A DNA stretch of 64,000 bases from JBAYST01 sp034932745 (GCA_034932745.1 JAYFOJ010000003.1:62001-126000); one strand, 5' to 3'. Numbered from the stretch's first letter, positions 52,305 to 61,360 are shown. Numbers and translations: made by a program. Notes: generated by a model from the sequence alone, not told the origin.

Positions 52305-52564
52305 CCGAGTTATGTGGAAAAGTCTACTTTTTGAATGTTGATGTTTTTGCTAGTATGCAATATTTTATTACTTAAAAGATAGACTAATTCTTGCTTTGTC
52401 GTATATATGGTTAACATAATGGAAATTATGCGAAGTTAATGTATTTTTGAATTATATAGTAAAAGGCATATATAACCACATATCACTATCAGCCTTGCGC
52501 TCTTGCGGTCATCTCCCAGTACGGCCTATTACGTTTATTCATTTTACGGAAAACAAAAAGAATA

Positions 52565-52610
52565 AATTAAAAGCCGACTCATGATAGACTTGTCGTCTTG
52601 TTAGTCGGCT
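52565..52610 (-). terminator. Terminator of the nadD-yqeG cluster (minus strand)
   Basis: AGCCGACT / AGTCGGCT outer stem with an inner AGAC/GTCT stem; on the minus strand a T tract (from AAAA at 52569-52572) follows the hairpin. The nadD-yqeK stop is at 52642. Confidence 0.8.
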
Positions 52611-52641
52611 ATCGTATTATGTGATATCTCTTAGGTAAAAC

Positions 52642-53721
52642 TTACTTGAGATATTGAGACATGCATTCTTTGGTCAACTTGTTATCGATGTCTTTATTTT
52701 TTAAAACCAAGTGCCTCTTGTTCTCTTCTAAGACATTTATGAAACCGTTTTTATAATCAGCAAGCATTCCATCAATCATCGATTGGGAATCGTATCCTCT
52801 TTTCGGATCGATTTTGTCACTTGCGTAAACAATCATTGCTAAAGGATTCATGTTTTTACAACCAGTCGCATGGTATTTAATGGCTTCGATAATATCTTCA
52901 TCTGTGATGTGAAAAACATTGGCAGCTATTTCGGCGCTATAAAACTGATGATATAGTTTATCGCTTAGCGGTAAATAGGCTTTATACTCTTTTTCTATTC
53001 TTTTTTTCTCGTCTTCGTCGACGTTCTTACCAATATCGTGAAGTAATCCAGCGATATAGGCTCTCCATGGCCTGTTAATTCCATTAGCGATAGCGATTCT
53101 ATAAGCTAGCATAGCTACGGACTTGCTATGTTCTAATCTTTTGCCATCGATAAAACCATTAATTGTCTTCATAAAATACAAATTGTGATCTTGGATATAT
53201 TCGATAACAGCCATAGGGATATCGATATTCTGCAGTTTTCTAACATCGGTCGAAGAAACATCAAATTCCGGCCCTTCCACCGCTTGCATGTTATATTTTT
53301 TAATATTTTCTTGAGATAACAATACATTGGATCTCTTAAAATATACAATCCTCACCAATTTTGATATTTCTTCAGCCTCTTTCCAGCGATGAAATTCATT
53401 TACTTGGTCTGCGCCGATTAGAAAATATAGATTATCCAAAGGATAAACTTCTTTAAAATGACGGACTGTGTATATCGTATAATTGTCTTTTCGATTAAGT
53501 TCGAAACGCGACACTTTTAGATTCTTAAACCCCTTAATGGCCAACTGTATCATCTGATACTTGTCTTCTGGTATGGTTTCCTTTTCCTTCCATACCGAAA
53601 CACCGTTTGGAATAAAGATGACGTTTTGAGCCTTCAGTTTATCCACCGCTATTTTAGCCATGTTCAAATGGCCGTTATGAATAGGATCAAAAGATCCGCC
53701 AAAAAGTATGATGTTTCTCAT
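52642..53721 (-). CDS. nadD: NadD-YqeK fusion: nicotinate-nucleotide adenylyltransferase and HD phosphohydrolase
   Basis: 359 residues. The first about 190 are NadD: GGSFDPIHNGHLNMA (nucleotidyltransferase HxGH), PNGVSVWK, and GADQVNEFHRW, ending with SSTDVR. From about 195 the YqeK HD domain begins: LEHSKSVAMLAYRIA, AGLLHDIGKN (HD motif), YHATGCKNMNPLAMIVYASDKIDPKRGYD. NadD adenylylates nicotinate mononucleotide for NAD; YqeK is a Ap4A-hydrolysing HD enzyme. In Bacillus these are adjacent separate genes, fused here as in some Mycoplasma-related species. It overlaps yqeI by four bases. Confidence 0.95.
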   Translation of the reverse strand: MRNIILFGGSFDPIHNGHLNMAKIAVDKLKAQNVIFIPNGVSVWKEKETIPEDKYQMIQLAIKGFKNLKVSRFELNRKDNYTIYTVRHFKEVYPLDNLYFLIGADQVNEFHRWKEAEEISKLVRIVYFKRSNVLLSQENIKKYNMQAVEGPEFDVSSTDVRKLQNIDIPMAVIEYIQDHNLYFMKTINGFIDGKRLEHSKSVAMLAYRIAIANGINRPWRAYIAGLLHDIGKNVDEDEKKRIEKEYKAYLPLSDKLYHQFYSAEIAANVFHITDEDIIEAIKYHATGCKNMNPLAMIVYASDKIDPKRGYDSQSMIDGMLADYKNGFINVLEENKRHLVLKNKDIDNKLTKECMSQYLK

Positions 53722-54011
53722 TTTGAAAGATGAATTATTTCCTTTTTCTTGTTTTTTCGATAGAGAATAAGCCCTCTACCGATGATTTGAACCACTTCAG
53801 CGTGTAAATCACTAGAGAGATCTAAAGCAACCTCCATGATGTCTTTATCGAGACTTTTGAGGATCTCAATTTTGACTAATTCGTGAGCAGTTAATGCTTT
53901 ATCAAATAAATCGACGACTTGTGGTGTGATACCATTTTTACCGACTTGATATTTGATTTTTAAATTTAATGAAATTGTTCTTAGTTGCTTTTTCTGTGAG
54001 TTTGTTAACAT
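53718..54011 (-). CDS. yhbY: YqeI/YhbY-type RNA-binding protein (CRM domain)
   Basis: 97 residues beginning MLTNSQKKQLRTISLNLK, with the CRM signature (GKNGITPQVVDLFDKALTAHELVKIEILK) and GRGLILYR. CRM proteins bind pre-50S ribosomes. The start at 54011 is preferred: it matches the family N-terminus and has TTAGG upstream, while the longer frame (54035) adds an unconserved stretch inside the yqeH end. The TGA stop overlaps the nadD start (ATGA). Confidence 0.9.
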   Translation of the reverse strand: MLTNSQKKQLRTISLNLKIKYQVGKNGITPQVVDLFDKALTAHELVKIEILKSLDKDIMEVALDLSSDLHAEVVQIIGRGLILYRKNKKKEIIHLSK

Positions 54012-54015
54012 ATTT

Positions 54016-55149
54016 TTACCTAATTCTTGAATCACTTACGATTAACGATGCGCCCCTTGGAACTAAAACTCTAATCTTTTGTCCCTTGGCCTTTAAAGAT
54101 ATCCAACCTAATCCATTTATGGAGATGTCGATCATCTTATCGTTGTCGTTAAGTTTAACATCAAATAGGTCATAGTTGTGAAAATCATGAAATCTTTCGC
54201 TTACAGGTCTTAGAAATCTCTTAATAAGATTAATCTTAAAAAACTCTAATACCTTACTGCTACTAACCTTCTTTAACTCGACATTTTCGCTAGTGTATAC
54301 ATTTGCGATGCAGCTCGCACCCTCGACTAGACTATAGAATGCTAAACCACCTAATAATAAGGTTTCTCCTTTGGAGATTCTTTTCTTTTCAATCTTGATT
54401 CCCTTTTTTGGAATGATCAATTTTGCTACATCTTTTTCGACAAGGTTTTGAACGGAATCATCGCTTACAAAACCAGGAATTTCATATAATGTTGAAGAAT
54501 TGTCAAAAGGAATTGAAAGTATTCTTAATCTTGTGTCTGGATATGTTTCACTTTTTATTTCACGATTAGAAGTATTCTTAAAAACTGTTAGTAAAGCGTC
54601 GATAATCGAAGATTTACCAGATAAGGATGATCCGATTAAATAAACATCGTGTCTTTTCCTTCGCTTGATGATTTCTTTAGTGAAATCGTGAATATTGTAG
54701 TTCTTAGTCGCACTTACAAGAATCACGTTTACTGGTTTTATACCCACGGCTAAGAATCTTTCTTTTAAGAAAGCTTTTAAAGATGAATCTTTTACACTGC
54801 TAGAGAAAAGGTCTCTTTTATTTCCGATTACCAATACTTCGTTATTTTTAATTTTATTGGCTAAAGCTTGGTTTATCGTTCCATTAAAAGCAAACAAGTC
54901 AACGACATAGCACACTAATGCATCCGACGCTACAGCGTCATCTAAGACTTTCAACGTATCGCTATCGATTTGATGGGAACTTTTCCCAATGTTGATTTGT
55001 AGGTCTCGATAACAATCATTACAGTAGATAACCCGATCAGAGTCTTCTTTAAACAAGTCAGAAGGAATATAACCAGGAAGATTTGGATCATTGCTTTGCA
55101 AAACTACACCGCAACTATTGCATCGTAGTACTCTTGTAATCTTACTCAT
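54016..55149 (-). CDS. yqeH: Ribosome biogenesis GTPase YqeH
   Basis: 377 residues. N-terminal zinc finger (RCNSCGVVLQ ... YCNDCYRDL), then the circularly permuted GTPase domain in which G4 (GNKRD, about 108-112) comes before G1 (GSSLSGKSSIIDAL, about 173-186) and G3 (EIPGF), then a C-terminal domain. It is needed for 30S assembly. It overlaps yqeG by eight bases, and is followed by yqeI, as in the Bacillus yqeG-yqeH-aroE-yqeI-nadD-yqeK order (aroE missing here). Confidence 0.95.
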   Translation of the reverse strand: MSKITRVLRCNSCGVVLQSNDPNLPGYIPSDLFKEDSDRVIYCNDCYRDLQINIGKSSHQIDSDTLKVLDDAVASDALVCYVVDLFAFNGTINQALANKIKNNEVLVIGNKRDLFSSSVKDSSLKAFLKERFLAVGIKPVNVILVSATKNYNIHDFTKEIIKRRKRHDVYLIGSSLSGKSSIIDALLTVFKNTSNREIKSETYPDTRLRILSIPFDNSSTLYEIPGFVSDDSVQNLVEKDVAKLIIPKKGIKIEKKRISKGETLLLGGLAFYSLVEGASCIANVYTSENVELKKVSSSKVLEFFKINLIKRFLRPVSERFHDFHNYDLFDVKLNDNDKMIDISINGLGWISLKAKGQKIRVLVPRGASLIVSDSRIR

Positions 55150-55672
55150 CGAGAATGTCCCTCCATTCTTTTAGTAGATTCAATTTACGAAGTTTGGCAA
55201 TTCTAGGTCTTTCAAATATTCTTCTTATTCTCGTCATTTTTTGATCTTCTTTTGTTAAACGATCGACCAATATCGTCTTAAGACCGGCTTTATTACCAGC
55301 GATTACGTCGGTTAAAAGTTGGTCTCCAACAAGAATTGTCTCACTAGCATTTAATGAGTCGTTTCTCATTAACTTTTTGATTTTATTAGGAAACGGTTTC
55401 ATGTTCATCGAAGTCATTTTTATTCCCAACATATCGGCGTAAGGTTTCACCCTTTTACTTCTATTATTTGAAACGATAATGACATTAATGTCATGTGTTT
55501 TAAACTTTTTTATTAATTCTACAGTGTTCTCACTTGGTTTTTTGACCTTGTAAGAATCAAGCGTATTATCTAAATCTACTAGTATTGTTTTGATTCCGAG
55601 TTTCTTAAAAAAATCGATATCGATTTCGTGAAGAGACTTGGCGTGAGCAAATGGAATATACTTTTTATTCAT
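55142..55672 (-). CDS. yqeG: YqeG family HAD phosphatase
   Basis: 176 residues. HAD motif I LVDLDNTLDSY (about 30-40), motif II IVSNN, motif IV VGDQLLTDVIAGNKAG (about 118-133), as in the YqeG/IIIA HAD family. In Bacillota it lies before yqeH; substrate unknown. On the minus strand its Shine-Dalgarno (AGGAA) is in the 3' arm of a hairpin (55682-55723). Confidence 0.92.
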   Translation of the reverse strand: MNKKYIPFAHAKSLHEIDIDFFKKLGIKTILVDLDNTLDSYKVKKPSENTVELIKKFKTHDINVIIVSNNRSKRVKPYADMLGIKMTSMNMKPFPNKIKKLMRNDSLNASETILVGDQLLTDVIAGNKAGLKTILVDRLTKEDQKMTRIRRIFERPRIAKLRKLNLLKEWRDILDE

Positions 55673-55681
55673 TGATGGTTC

Positions 55682-55723
55682 CTACACCTTAATAATACAT
55701 AAAAATTCTTTTATGTTGTAGGC
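55682..55723 (-). promoter_or_regulatory. Hairpin over the yqeG Shine-Dalgarno
   Basis: Outer stem CCTACA / TGTAGG (55682-55687 with 55718-55723) and inner perfect ACATAAAA / TTTTATGT (55698-55717), four-base loop. On the minus strand the last bases of the outer stem (GTAGG) overlap the SD AGGAA upstream of ATG 55672. No T tract, so it is not a plain terminator. Confidence 0.55.
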
Positions 55724-55796
55724 TTTTAGTCGATTAAATTGTAGATGACTATATTTTGCCAATCGGTTTTGGATGAAGAAAAAAGAATAGGTTCCC

Positions 55797-58418
55797 CTAC
55801 TCTTTTAAATCGTCGAATATCGATATCTGCTCAACCGTCCCTTTTCCTTCTTCTTTTGGTTCAGCTACCGGAGCGGACTCTTCTGGTTTTACTATTTCTT
55901 TTTCTTTCAGAACAATCGGTTGTGATACGAGACTGTCGTCGACACATTCGACCTGATTCTGATACGAGAACAACCATTCAAATTGCGTTCTTGGCCCCAA
56001 TTTTTCGATGTTCTTTTTTGCATATTTGTCAATCTCGGTTAAATGGAAATCTTCGATAGAGAACTCAATCGTTTTTCTTTCATTATCCAATCCGATAAAG
56101 TCCATCTTTGTTCCATCTTTAGTGATTTTTTCGGCAAATACTAGATGATGATGATCACCTTTGAAACTTCTAAAGGCCAATGATGGTTTCCCTAGGCGTG
56201 ACGTGAGCGTAACTTTATTAATATCAAAGATTCTCTCGCAACCATTATCCGTTATTAGTATTATTTTGTTCTTTTCGTCTTGATCAAATGTCAGGATAGC
56301 ACCGACATGGTCGTTATGAAGATTGTTCATCGACTTAACTCCACCCGCTTTGATGCTTAAAGGGGTTAACTCATTCTCATTAAATAGCGACGCATTGCCA
56401 TTTTCAGAAAGAACCATGATGTTCTTGTTCCCGGTCGTGACACGAGCGTCGATGAGTTCGTCTCCTGCCATTAATCTCATGCATTTGATTGGTTTACTTT
56501 TTCTAGTCGTTTCGAATTCATTAAGAGATGTTCTTTTGATTTGTCCATTTCTAGTAACAAGAGCGATAAAAATATCCGCTCTAAAGTTCGATACAACAAT
56601 TACTTTAACTATCTTTTCATCGCTGCCAGAAAAAGCGACGATATTATTGATGTGAACCCCTTCGTCTTTCCATTTATTTTCGGTTATCAAAAACACTGGG
56701 ACATATAGGTAGTTTCCTAAATTTGTAAAACAAATTAGGAAGTCTGTAGTAAATGCTTTACCGATTGCGGCAATAAAATCGCCGTCTTTTAATGTCGGGA
56801 TGGCGTTAACGCCAGATGAGGCAAAAGATTTAAGAGATGAGCGTTTGAAATAACCATCTTTGGTTACTGAGAACATCACTTCATCCTTTGCAATTAAATC
56901 GCGCTTATTGATTGGTTTAAAATCAACTTTTTCTTGGATGATTGTGCGGCGTGGATTTCCATATTTTGTCGCAATAGTTTTTAAGTCTTTGCAGATAACT
57001 TTATCGAGTTTTTTACGATCGGCCAATATCTCTTCTAGTTCCTTAATATCGTTTTGAAGTTGTTCCTTTTCTTGTTCGAGCGTTGCTTCATCGGTATGAC
57101 TTAGCTTATATAAAGGCATCATAACGATAGCTTCGGCTTGTTCGTTCGAAAATTTAAACTCGTTCATTAAGTTGAGCTTTGAATCCGCTTTATCTTTACT
57201 CATCTTAATAATTTCGACAACACGATTTATATTTATAGATGCTTCAATTAAACCAATAACAATGTGAAGACGGTCATTAAACTTCTTCAAGTCGAATTGG
57301 CTTCTTCTTGTGATGACGTCGACCTGGTGATTGATATAGGCATCAATGAAATCAATGAGATTTAATGTCTTCGGACGGCCATCAACGATAGCCACCATAT
57401 TAGCGGAATATGATGACTTCATAGAAGTCTTGGACATGAGGTAACCAAGAATCAAATCGGCACGAGCGTCTTTTTTAATATCGATAACGACTCTAATACC
57501 AGAGAAATCAGACTCATCTCTTACTTCAAGTATTCCGTCAATTGCCTTTGAATGTCTTATTTTGTCTATTTCATAGACGATATCGATTTTGATGACTTTA
57601 TATGGAATTTCGGTAATAACGATTTGTTGGATATCTTTTTGCTGGACGATTTCGGCTTTCGCTACCACTTCAATACGACCTCTGCCAGTTGTATAAATGG
57701 ACTTAAGACCATCTCCGTCGTAGATTATGCCGCCTGTAGGAAAATCTGGACCTTTAATGATCGTAAGTAGTTCATCAATTGACGCAGTTTTATGGTTAAT
57801 TCGATAAATTATAGCATCGCAAACCTCGTTTAAATTATGTGGCGGAATCTCAGTTGCCATCGCTACAGCGATACCTTCAGATCCATTCACAAGTAGGTTT
57901 GGAAAGCGAGATGGCAAAACAACTGGTTCAAAATCAGAATCGTCAAATGTTAACTGCATATCGACAGTGTTTTTATCGATATCTTTGAGCATTTCATTAC
58001 AAAGTTCGCTCAAGCGAGATTCGGTATAACGATATGCTGCAGGTTGATCGCCATCTATTGAGCCGTTGTTGCCCTGGAAGTCGATTAAAGGGGCACGAAT
58101 TCTCCACTCTTTGCTCATATGAGCAAGAGCTTCATATATTGATGAGTCGCCATGTGGATGGTACTTTCCCATAACTGTTCCGACTGTATGAGCACATTTT
58201 CTCGTCGGTTTATTAAAAGTATTGCCGTCCATATACATCGAAAAGAGAATTCTTCTTTGAACTGGCTTTAGCCCGTCTCTTACATCTGGAATCGCTCGAT
58301 CTTGAATGACGTACTTTGCGTACGTAGCATATCGCTCCGCCATGACGTTCTCTAATGGTTCGATTGAAATATTTTCAACAATTGGTGCATTCTCAATTAC
58401 AGTCTTTTTCTTTGCCAT
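55797..58418 (-). CDS. parC: DNA topoisomerase IV subunit A
   Basis: 873 residues. N-terminal winged helix and catalytic Tyr region (AAYRYTESRLSELC; Tyr about 123), tower, coiled region, and a six-bladed C-terminal beta-propeller-type domain (about 500-820). GyrA-specific sequences could not be seen clearly; ParC is assigned by the position next to parE and plsY, as in Staphylococcus and Streptococcus. The C-terminal tail (EEKEIVKPEESAPVAEPKEE-like, ending ISIFDDLKE) is acidic. It starts one base after the parE stop with GAGGTGA upstream. Confidence 0.93.
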   Translation of the reverse strand: MAKKKTVIENAPIVENISIEPLENVMAERYATYAKYVIQDRAIPDVRDGLKPVQRRILFSMYMDGNTFNKPTRKCAHTVGTVMGKYHPHGDSSIYEALAHMSKEWRIRAPLIDFQGNNGSIDGDQPAAYRYTESRLSELCNEMLKDIDKNTVDMQLTFDDSDFEPVVLPSRFPNLLVNGSEGIAVAMATEIPPHNLNEVCDAIIYRINHKTASIDELLTIIKGPDFPTGGIIYDGDGLKSIYTTGRGRIEVVAKAEIVQQKDIQQIVITEIPYKVIKIDIVYEIDKIRHSKAIDGILEVRDESDFSGIRVVIDIKKDARADLILGYLMSKTSMKSSYSANMVAIVDGRPKTLNLIDFIDAYINHQVDVITRRSQFDLKKFNDRLHIVIGLIEASININRVVEIIKMSKDKADSKLNLMNEFKFSNEQAEAIVMMPLYKLSHTDEATLEQEKEQLQNDIKELEEILADRKKLDKVICKDLKTIATKYGNPRRTIIQEKVDFKPINKRDLIAKDEVMFSVTKDGYFKRSSLKSFASSGVNAIPTLKDGDFIAAIGKAFTTDFLICFTNLGNYLYVPVFLITENKWKDEGVHINNIVAFSGSDEKIVKVIVVSNFRADIFIALVTRNGQIKRTSLNEFETTRKSKPIKCMRLMAGDELIDARVTTGNKNIMVLSENGNASLFNENELTPLSIKAGGVKSMNNLHNDHVGAILTFDQDEKNKIILITDNGCERIFDINKVTLTSRLGKPSLAFRSFKGDHHHLVFAEKITKDGTKMDFIGLDNERKTIEFSIEDFHLTEIDKYAKKNIEKLGPRTQFEWLFSYQNQVECVDDSLVSQPIVLKEKEIVKPEESAPVAEPKEEGKGTVEQISIFDDLKE

Positions 58419-58419
58419 G

Positions 58420-60357
58420 TTACTTCACCTCGTTTATGAAGGTATCAACTTCGTTGAAATCAACATTTTCTTCAACCCATTGTCTTCTTACTGAAGCATC
58501 TTTTCCCATCAAAATGCCAACTTGCTTTTCAACAAATAAAGGATCATCAATTTTTACTTGGATAAGCAATCTACTCTTTGGATCCATTGTTGTTTCTTTG
58601 AGTTGAACTTCGTTCATTTCACCTAATCCCTTATAGCGGGAGATTTTATATCCTGCTCCAATTTTCTTTTTTGCAGCATCTAAATCTTTTTCGCTCCAAG
58701 CATACAATTGAACCATTTGTTTTCCTGAGTCCTTGAAAACTCGATATAAAGGAGGAACGGCAACAAAAACGTGTCCAGCTGTAATTAATTGTCTCATGTA
58801 ATGATAGAAAAAGGTCAGTAAGAGTGTTTGAATATGCGCTCCATCTGTATCGGCGTCGGTCATGATGATAACCTTCCCGTATTTGATATCGCTAATATCG
58901 AAACTTTGTCCAAATCCAGCTCCGATTGTGTTGATAATGGTTGCAAATTCCTCGTTTTGAAGGAGCTTATCAATTGATACAGAATCGGTATTTAAAGGTT
59001 TTCCACGTAGTGGAAGAATTGCTTGATGTATTCTATCTCGACCTTTTCTTGCTGTTCCACCAGCGGAATCGCCCTCGACGATGAATAGTTCGTTTTTAAG
59101 ATATTCCTTACTTTGGGCTGGAGTTAGTTTATCGCTTAAAATTATTTCTTGTCTGGCTTTTTTGGTGCTTCTTGCTTCATCTTTTGCTTTTCTAGCAGCA
59201 ATTCTAGCGTTTTGTGAGTCAATGCACTTCTGAATAATGCGAACTGCAACTTCTTTGTTTTCGATCAAATAATATGTAAATTTATCGTAGATAAAATTAG
59301 CAACCGCAGTCGTTGCCGCTGGTGTGCCTAACTTACTTTTTGTTTGACCCTCAAATTCGAGAAGTTGCTCAGGAATCTTAAGAGAAATGATAGCGGTTAA
59401 TCCCTCTCTTATGTCGTTACCGTCTAATTTTTTTCCTCTTGAGAGTTTATTTGATTCCGCGAAATCATTAACTGCTCTTGTGATACCTGCTCGGAACCCG
59501 GTTTCATGAGTTCCACCATCTCTTGTCCTTACGTTATTAACGTAAGAATATAAAGTCTCATTGTAATCTTCTAAACAGTATTGAACTGCTATCTCGATAT
59601 TTATCTCACTTTTGTCATCAACAAAATCAATAATCGGAGTAAGTGGGTTTTTATTTTGATTAACCGCCGCCATAAACTCTCTAAGACCGTTCTCGTAGAA
59701 GAATTCTTGGGAAAGGTTGGTTCTCTCATCCTTTAGGATGAAACGAACATTTTTCATTAAAAAGGCAGATTCTTGTAGATGGTTGTAAATTACGTCCCAT
59801 TTAAATTCAACAGTCGAAAAAACCTTTGCGTCAGGTTTAAATCTGACTAATGTTCCGTGTTTATTTGTGCTACCGATGTTTTCGACTGGTGCATCAATCA
59901 TTCCGCCATTTTTAAAACGAATATGAGTAATCTGACCATCTCGATAAACAGTGACGTCGAGCCATTCGCTCAGTGCATTGGTAACAGAAGCACCAACACC
60001 ATGTAATCCGGCCGCGCTTTTATAAACTGAATTATTAAATTTACCACCAGCATGTAGTTCAGAGAAAACTAGCTCTAGTGCTGATTTGTTAGTTTGATGC
60101 TGAATGCCAGTAGGAATGCCTCGTCCTTCATCGAGAACACTACAAGAACCATCTTTATGGATGGTTACTGTAATCTTATCTCCGAAACCCGATAAGGCTT
60201 CGTCAACAGCGTTGTCGACAACTTCCCAAACTAAGTGATGCAAACCAGTAGAGTTTGTTGAGCCTATATACATAGCCGGTCTTTTTCTAACGCCTTGAAG
60301 ACCTTGCAAAACTTCGATGTCATCGGCGGTATATGATGTTTTAGTGATATCTGCCAT
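58420..60357 (-). CDS. parE: DNA topoisomerase IV subunit B
   Basis: 645 residues. GHKL ATPase domain with VDNAVDEALSGFGDKI, DEGRGIPTGI and GLHGVGASVTNALS; transducer domain; TOPRIM domain with FIVEGDSAGGTA and IMTDADTDGAHIQ. ParE rather than GyrB by gene order (plsY divergent). ATG 60357 has AGGAGG immediately upstream; the frame is open 13 codons further but without a Shine-Dalgarno. With ParC it decatenates daughter chromosomes. parC follows one base later. Confidence 0.95.
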   Translation of the reverse strand: MADITKTSYTADDIEVLQGLQGVRKRPAMYIGSTNSTGLHHLVWEVVDNAVDEALSGFGDKITVTIHKDGSCSVLDEGRGIPTGIQHQTNKSALELVFSELHAGGKFNNSVYKSAAGLHGVGASVTNALSEWLDVTVYRDGQITHIRFKNGGMIDAPVENIGSTNKHGTLVRFKPDAKVFSTVEFKWDVIYNHLQESAFLMKNVRFILKDERTNLSQEFFYENGLREFMAAVNQNKNPLTPIIDFVDDKSEINIEIAVQYCLEDYNETLYSYVNNVRTRDGGTHETGFRAGITRAVNDFAESNKLSRGKKLDGNDIREGLTAIISLKIPEQLLEFEGQTKSKLGTPAATTAVANFIYDKFTYYLIENKEVAVRIIQKCIDSQNARIAARKAKDEARSTKKARQEIILSDKLTPAQSKEYLKNELFIVEGDSAGGTARKGRDRIHQAILPLRGKPLNTDSVSIDKLLQNEEFATIINTIGAGFGQSFDISDIKYGKVIIMTDADTDGAHIQTLLLTFFYHYMRQLITAGHVFVAVPPLYRVFKDSGKQMVQLYAWSEKDLDAAKKKIGAGYKISRYKGLGEMNEVQLKETTMDPKSRLLIQVKIDDPLFVEKQVGILMGKDASVRRQWVEENVDFNEVDTFINEVK

Positions 60358-60456
60358 ATGGTTTCCTCCTGCTTTCATGTGCGTGGAGATGTACATTATA
60401 CTTGTAAATATATATTCTTTTAGTAAAATAAAAAAGCGGAAATCGTTTGAGGTATT

Positions 60457-61194
60457 ATGGATATTATTTTATATAATATAGGTCTTGCAATTTTTTGTTT
60501 AATAATCGGATATCTATTCGGTTCTATCCCTAGTGGTGTCATTATCGGCAAACTATTTTTTAAACAAGATCCAAGAGATTTCGGAAGCCATAACTCTGGT
60601 GGTACTAATGCATCCAGGCTATGGGGATTTAAATATGGTTTCTTAGTTTACTTGTTCGATTTTATAAAAGTCGCTATTCCTTTGTGGGCTTTATGGGCCG
60701 TCTTAACAATTGTTCCTTTTGGAACAAGACCATTAGTCGCAAGCGCAAACGACATCTTACTTAATCAAACTTCTGACTTTATAATTCAATGGCCGGTTTA
60801 CTGGTTAGTATCTTTAGGCGCAGTTATCGGACATTGTTACCCAGTTTTCGCCCAGTTCAAAGGTGGTAAGGCAGCAAGCGTAACTTTCTCTACCGCTATT
60901 TTCGGATCTTGGTTCGTTGGTCTAGTGTCTGTTTTAGGATTCTTTACTACCCTCAAAATTAAGAAATATATCTCTTTAGCTTCCATCGTTGGTTCCATCA
61001 TTGCGGCAATCGGAGCTTGGCTCACTTGCATACCTGGTTTTGGTCTAATTGCAATGTATGGAAACACCCTAGCTTCTGGTTGGGTATTTGGAGTGGTAAT
61101 GACTCTATCTTCCGCCCTCTTAATTTTCAGACATCGCACCAATATTGGACGCATTGTTAAAAAGACCGAGCGAAAGATAACTTGGATGAAATAG
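60457..61194 (+). CDS. plsY: Glycerol-3-phosphate acyltransferase PlsY
   Basis: 245 residues, about 40 longer than many PlsY. Seven predicted membrane helices. GSIPSGVIIGKLFFKQDPRDFGSHNSGGTNASR is the first conserved motif, and GHCYPVFAQFKGGKAASV the third, both with the expected catalytic residues; HRTNIGRI near the end. It uses acyl-phosphate to acylate glycerol-3-phosphate, the first step of phospholipid synthesis. A loop insertion at about 85-115 is specific to this lineage. GAGG precedes the start. It is divergent from parE. Confidence 0.95.
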   Translation: MDIILYNIGLAIFCLIIGYLFGSIPSGVIIGKLFFKQDPRDFGSHNSGGTNASRLWGFKYGFLVYLFDFIKVAIPLWALWAVLTIVPFGTRPLVASANDILLNQTSDFIIQWPVYWLVSLGAVIGHCYPVFAQFKGGKAASVTFSTAIFGSWFVGLVSVLGFFTTLKIKKYISLASIVGSIIAAIGAWLTCIPGFGLIAMYGNTLASGWVFGVVMTLSSALLIFRHRTNIGRIVKKTERKITWMK

Positions 61195-61224
61195 TTAGTA
61201 GTTAATTAGTAGATATTTAGTATA
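61195..61224 (+). repeat. TTAGTAG direct-repeat element, copy B
   Basis: Units TTAGTAG-TTAA, TTAGTAG-ATAT, TTAGTATA with an 11-bp period, beginning directly after the plsY stop codon. Most regular of the three copies. Confidence 0.75.
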
Positions 61225-61225
61225 A

Positions 61226-61266
61226 AAGTCTATGTGTGTAAAAGTAATCCACATAGGCTTTTTTTG
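61226..61266 (+). terminator. Intrinsic terminator after plsY
   Basis: AAGTCTATGTG / CACATAGGCTT stem (one G-U pair) with a 13-base loop and seven Ts. Confidence 0.85.
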
Positions 61267-61360
61267 TTTCAAAATGTAGAATATATCAGTGTTTTATGTT
61301 GACGTTTGTAACTACGTAGTTTCTCGAAACAGATTTTATCCCCTTCTACTTCCGCCGCAA

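Larger units (their letters stand above)
52256..52641. other. Intergenic gap of 386 bases between convergent genes
   Basis: This is the only gap over 300 bases without a gene or known RNA. It holds the TTAGTAG repeat element (52276-52304), a terminator for the minus-strand genes (52565-52610), and a GC-richer stretch at about 52490-52530 (CCTTGCGCTCTTGCGG, ATCTCCCAGTACGGCC) with no coding frame of note. No tRNA, tmRNA, RNase P RNA, SRP RNA or 6S signature was recognised. A small RNA is possible but unsupported. Confidence 0.5.

Noticed and set aside
52335..52382. 15-codon hydrophobic frame (MLMFLLVCNILLLKR)
   Set aside because: Considered as a type I toxin-like peptide, but no Shine-Dalgarno, too short and no antisense RNA signal.
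52490..52530. SRP, tmRNA or RNase P RNA in the gap after the PemK-like gene
   Set aside because: The block lacks GGTCAGG..GGAAGGAAGCAGCC, tmRNA tag and RNase P core sequences.
55745..56059. 104-residue plus-strand frame over parC
   Set aside because: Antisense shadow of the parC C-terminal coding sequence.
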